From assembly GCA_002914805.1 (NCBI GenBank), contig JXTB01000159.1, positions 154,783-218,782 on the forward strand: a DNA stretch of 64,000 nt. The letters are read 5' to 3'. Of this stretch, positions 62,155 through 64,000 are shown piece after piece. This DNA is from Parasponia andersonii. Taxonomy: Eukaryota; Streptophyta; Magnoliopsida; Rosales; Cannabaceae. How positions within the stretch are numbered: position 1 is the first letter of the stretch; the number at the start of each line of letters is the position of its first letter. Position numbers and translations under genes: made by a program. The notes under the pieces are model-generated. The model saw only the letters and a list, made by a program, of their open reading frames with translations. It had not been told where the DNA came from and searched no databases.

Positions 62155-62661
62155 TCAGAACCTCCCAATTTTATCAGCCTTCACTACGGGATTCGCTTTA
62201 GCGATGGCCACGCGCCCAGCGCGCTTGAAGTCGAACGCGCACTTGTGTTTCTCTGGGTACCGATGGGTCCCACAAAACGTACTCCCGCACTTGCAGACGA
62301 ACCCGGTCAGACCGAGCTTACGATTACAGCTCGAGCACCGGTTCGCCGCCGCACACGACGGAGCCGCCTCCACCAAAGGCTCCTCCGGTGCGGCGGAATC
62401 AACCGCCGACGCCACCGCCACCGCCTGATCACGATCGTTGGTCGTCTCCTCCGATCCCTCTTGTGACGGTTTCGGATTGAAAGACTTCTCCACGGCGGCC
62501 TTAGCCGAAGCCGCCTGCTCTTCCACGACTCGTAGACCTCTGAAGCATTTGGAGCAGAGGTTCATAGTAGCGGCTGAGCCGAAGAAGCCGCAGTTGTTGG
62601 CGCACGGCTTCGGCTCCGAAGGCTGGTAGCTCGTGCCGTTGTTTTGCTCCGAAGTACTCAT
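62155..62661 (-). CDS. SAP: A20/AN1 zinc-finger stress-associated protein (SAP)
   Basis: An intronless gene of 168 residues. The A20 finger lies at 20-39 with Cys20, Cys24, Cys36 and Cys39 (PCANNCGFFG...NLCSKC). A variable Ala/Glu-rich linker covers about 45-105. The AN1 finger lies at 109-141 with Cys109, Cys112, Cys123, Cys125, Cys130, His133, His139 and Cys141, all present. The C-terminus KANPVVKADKIGRF is the usual SAP ending. Plant SAPs of this kind bind ubiquitin or act as E3-like factors and are induced by abiotic stress. The frame is open further upstream to 62841, but that part has no SAP homology; the start at 62661 gives the normal length and MSTSEQNNGTSYQPSEPK, like SAP7/SAP9. No neighbouring gene is coordinated with it. 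Confidence 0.95.
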   Translation of the reverse strand: MSTSEQNNGTSYQPSEPKPCANNCGFFGSAATMNLCSKCFRGLRVVEEQAASAKAAVEKSFNPKPSQEGSEETTNDRDQAVAVASAVDSAAPEEPLVEAAPSCAAANRCSSCNRKLGLTGFVCKCGSTFCGTHRYPEKHKCAFDFKRAGRVAIAKANPVVKADKIGRF

Positions 62662-62817
62662 GATGATCTTCCGGATTGATCGATCGGAAGGAAAAAAAAA
62701 ATTACAAAATTTTCTCGGGAAAGTTTTCAATTTTCTCGGAAAAATTGAAACCGCCACGGTCATAAGACGATGATAGCGATAAAGTTCAACAGAGAAACGG
62801 GTCGGTATTATAGAGAG

Positions 62818-62825
62818 AATATAAA
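62818..62825 (-). promoter_or_regulatory. candidate TATA box of the SAP gene
   Basis: Minus strand TTTATATT lies about 160 bp upstream of the SAP start codon, with a CT-rich stretch just downstream of it. A second candidate, TATAAT (62806-62811), lies close by. Motif evidence only. Confidence 0.35.
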
Positions 62826-62841
62826 TTGATACACAAGTCAA

Positions 62842-64000
62842 AGAAGTCGGGAACTATTACAAACTTCGAAATGACTAAAATACCCTCCACCTGTGGTCCC
62901 TTGCTGGTCACTAGTAGCCCTAAGGCTCTGGTGTTCTTCTGTAATTTTATCTTGTTGAAAAATTCAAATTAAATTAAAAATAAGAAAACTGGATTTTCAT
63001 ATCTGAAATTAATCGGACGGTGGAGATTATCTCTGGCTCAAAAAGCTGGAAACGGTGGCGATTGGTTCAGCAATATTACTAGAGTCACCTCACCCCTGGT
63101 TTATGTTATTTCCACGGCACCCCCAGTTATTTCAAGTCAGTGTATACCTCAGGTACATTGTACTATCATGCACCTCACTTTTGCTAGCTGTCCGATTGGT
63201 TGTTCTTTGTCTTGTCGTGACGTCATCGTGGCCTAATCTGAGGATCTGGAAGGCAAAGTGGGCCCCAGGAGCGTAATTGGCCAATTTTTTAAAAAAAAAA
63301 AACAACTGATAGTGGAACAAAAAAGCACCGAAGCGTCTTTTTCTTTTTTTAAATAATAATAGTAATAATAACTTTCACCTGTTCCCGAGGTGAAGAGGGT
63401 ACGGCGAACCCGGTTCGCTACAAAAAGAGTCGGCAAGTACGACCCGCTGAACCGGGGCATTTTCCAATCGTACGTCATCCATGAGGCAACGACAGGAAAG
63501 ATGACGTAGATTCTGTTTTGGGCTTGTTAAAGGGACTTACAGGTCCATTTTGTCGTGATATCCAAATCTTGGGCTGTAAAATAGATCTGGGCAAACTAGA
63601 GTGACTAGAAAGCTACCCCATTTTTAGTGTGGTTCTTTTGTAAATAGCAATTCTAAAAATATTGTCATATAGCAATTGAATAAATATGTTCAGAAATATA
63701 GTAATTTTTTTGTTTTTAATAAAAAGTACACTATTATTTCTTTAAACCTTAACCAATTAGTAAATAAAACTCAAAGCAATAAATTGACAAAACTTAACCA
63801 ATTAGTAGTCAGACCTCAACCAATCAGTTAAAAAAAAAAAAACCAAACCAATTAGTTAAAAAAAATCAACTAGATAACAGACAAACATAATCTGGTTTGG
63901 AAAATTCAAGGGTTGATTTTAAACTTAACAGTAAAAATTGCTGTAAACCAAAAAACTGAAAAAAATAATTCATCCTTTCAAACTGCTACTGGGCCTAATT
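62842..64000. other. SAP promoter side and AT-rich flank
   Basis: No gene is supported. The region holds bZIP-type motifs TGACGTCA (63218-63225), TACGTCA (63471-63477) and TGACGTA (63502-63508), and CCAAT-type motifs (GATTGG near 63059 and 63194). The last 250 bp repeat ACCAATTAGT-type words four times (63750-63865), which may be a degraded repeat. Confidence 0.5.
63218..63225. promoter_or_regulatory. palindromic TGACGTCA bZIP site
   Basis: A perfect CRE/C-box type palindrome about 560 bp upstream of the SAP start. TGA/bZIP factors bind TGACG cores, which fits a stress-responsive gene, but use of the site is inferred. Confidence 0.45.

Noticed and set aside
62662..62841. 60-codon N-terminal extension of the SAP frame
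   Set aside because: It has no SAP homology, carries the candidate TATA sequences, and the start at 62661 gives the normal family length.
1..64000. Bacterial-type operon, CRISPR array or integrated virus
   Set aside because: Gene structure, introns and repeats are those of plant nuclear DNA; the only reverse-transcribing elements are ordinary LTR retrotransposons without an envelope-like gene that I can recognise.

Overview
This is a piece of a plant nuclear genome. The evidence is five recognisable plant genes, two of them intron-split with GT-AG junctions, together with plant LTR retrotransposons, MITEs and very AT-rich intergenic DNA full of (TA)n and poly(A/T) tracts. The gene families and their order point to a eudicot, probably a rosid. 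I cannot name the species. Two assembly gaps are present: 44 Ns at 41901-41944 and one N at 47411.

Layout. 1-3.7 kb is intergenic, with a hAT-like MITE end and three copies of an AT-rich foldback repeat. 3.87-6.14 kb (+) is a five-exon gene for the plastid Clp protease accessory protein CLPT. 6.57-8.07 kb (-) is an intronless MATE transporter that looks like RHC1/DTX56; it is convergent with CLPT. 8.1-14.9 kb is gene-poor and holds a degraded RNase H-like fragment and a 205-bp MITE with a 9-bp target duplication. 14.9-20.3 kb is a complete but dead Tnt1/Tork-type Copia element on the minus strand (TSD TAAAC). 20.3-25.7 kb is AT-rich with one further MITE-like foldback. 25.7-36.8 kb is a nested structure: a truncated Ty3/Gypsy element (TSD GTTAA, minus strand) whose long 3' LTR is interrupted by a 6.95-kb SIRE/Maximus-like Copia element (+ strand) that keeps gag but has lost nearly all of pol. 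40.7-41.7 kb (+) is an intronless AT-hook (AHL) gene in a GC-rich island with an upstream ORF. 44.4-52.1 kb (-) is a 19-exon armadillo-repeat kinesin (KIN-UA/ARK3 type). 52.2-62.1 kb is a ten-kilobase gene-empty stretch. 62.16-62.66 kb (-) is an intronless A20/AN1 stress-associated zinc-finger gene.

The genes do not form an operon or pathway. As recalled from Arabidopsis, however, MATE(RHC1)-AHL24-SAP9 and SAP7-AHL26-CLPT2 are two separate small clusters on chromosome 4. This window carries the union of both sets, so it looks like the unfractionated ancestral block. The distance between MATE and AHL (about 32 kb) is largely retroelement DNA.

I found no prokaryotic-style system, CRISPR array, tRNA or rRNA gene, and no convincing novel coding system. 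The best unusual items are the ancestral microsynteny, the nested retroelement with palindrome evolution in its LTR, the minisatellite inside the Copia LTR, and several MITEs with identifiable ends.
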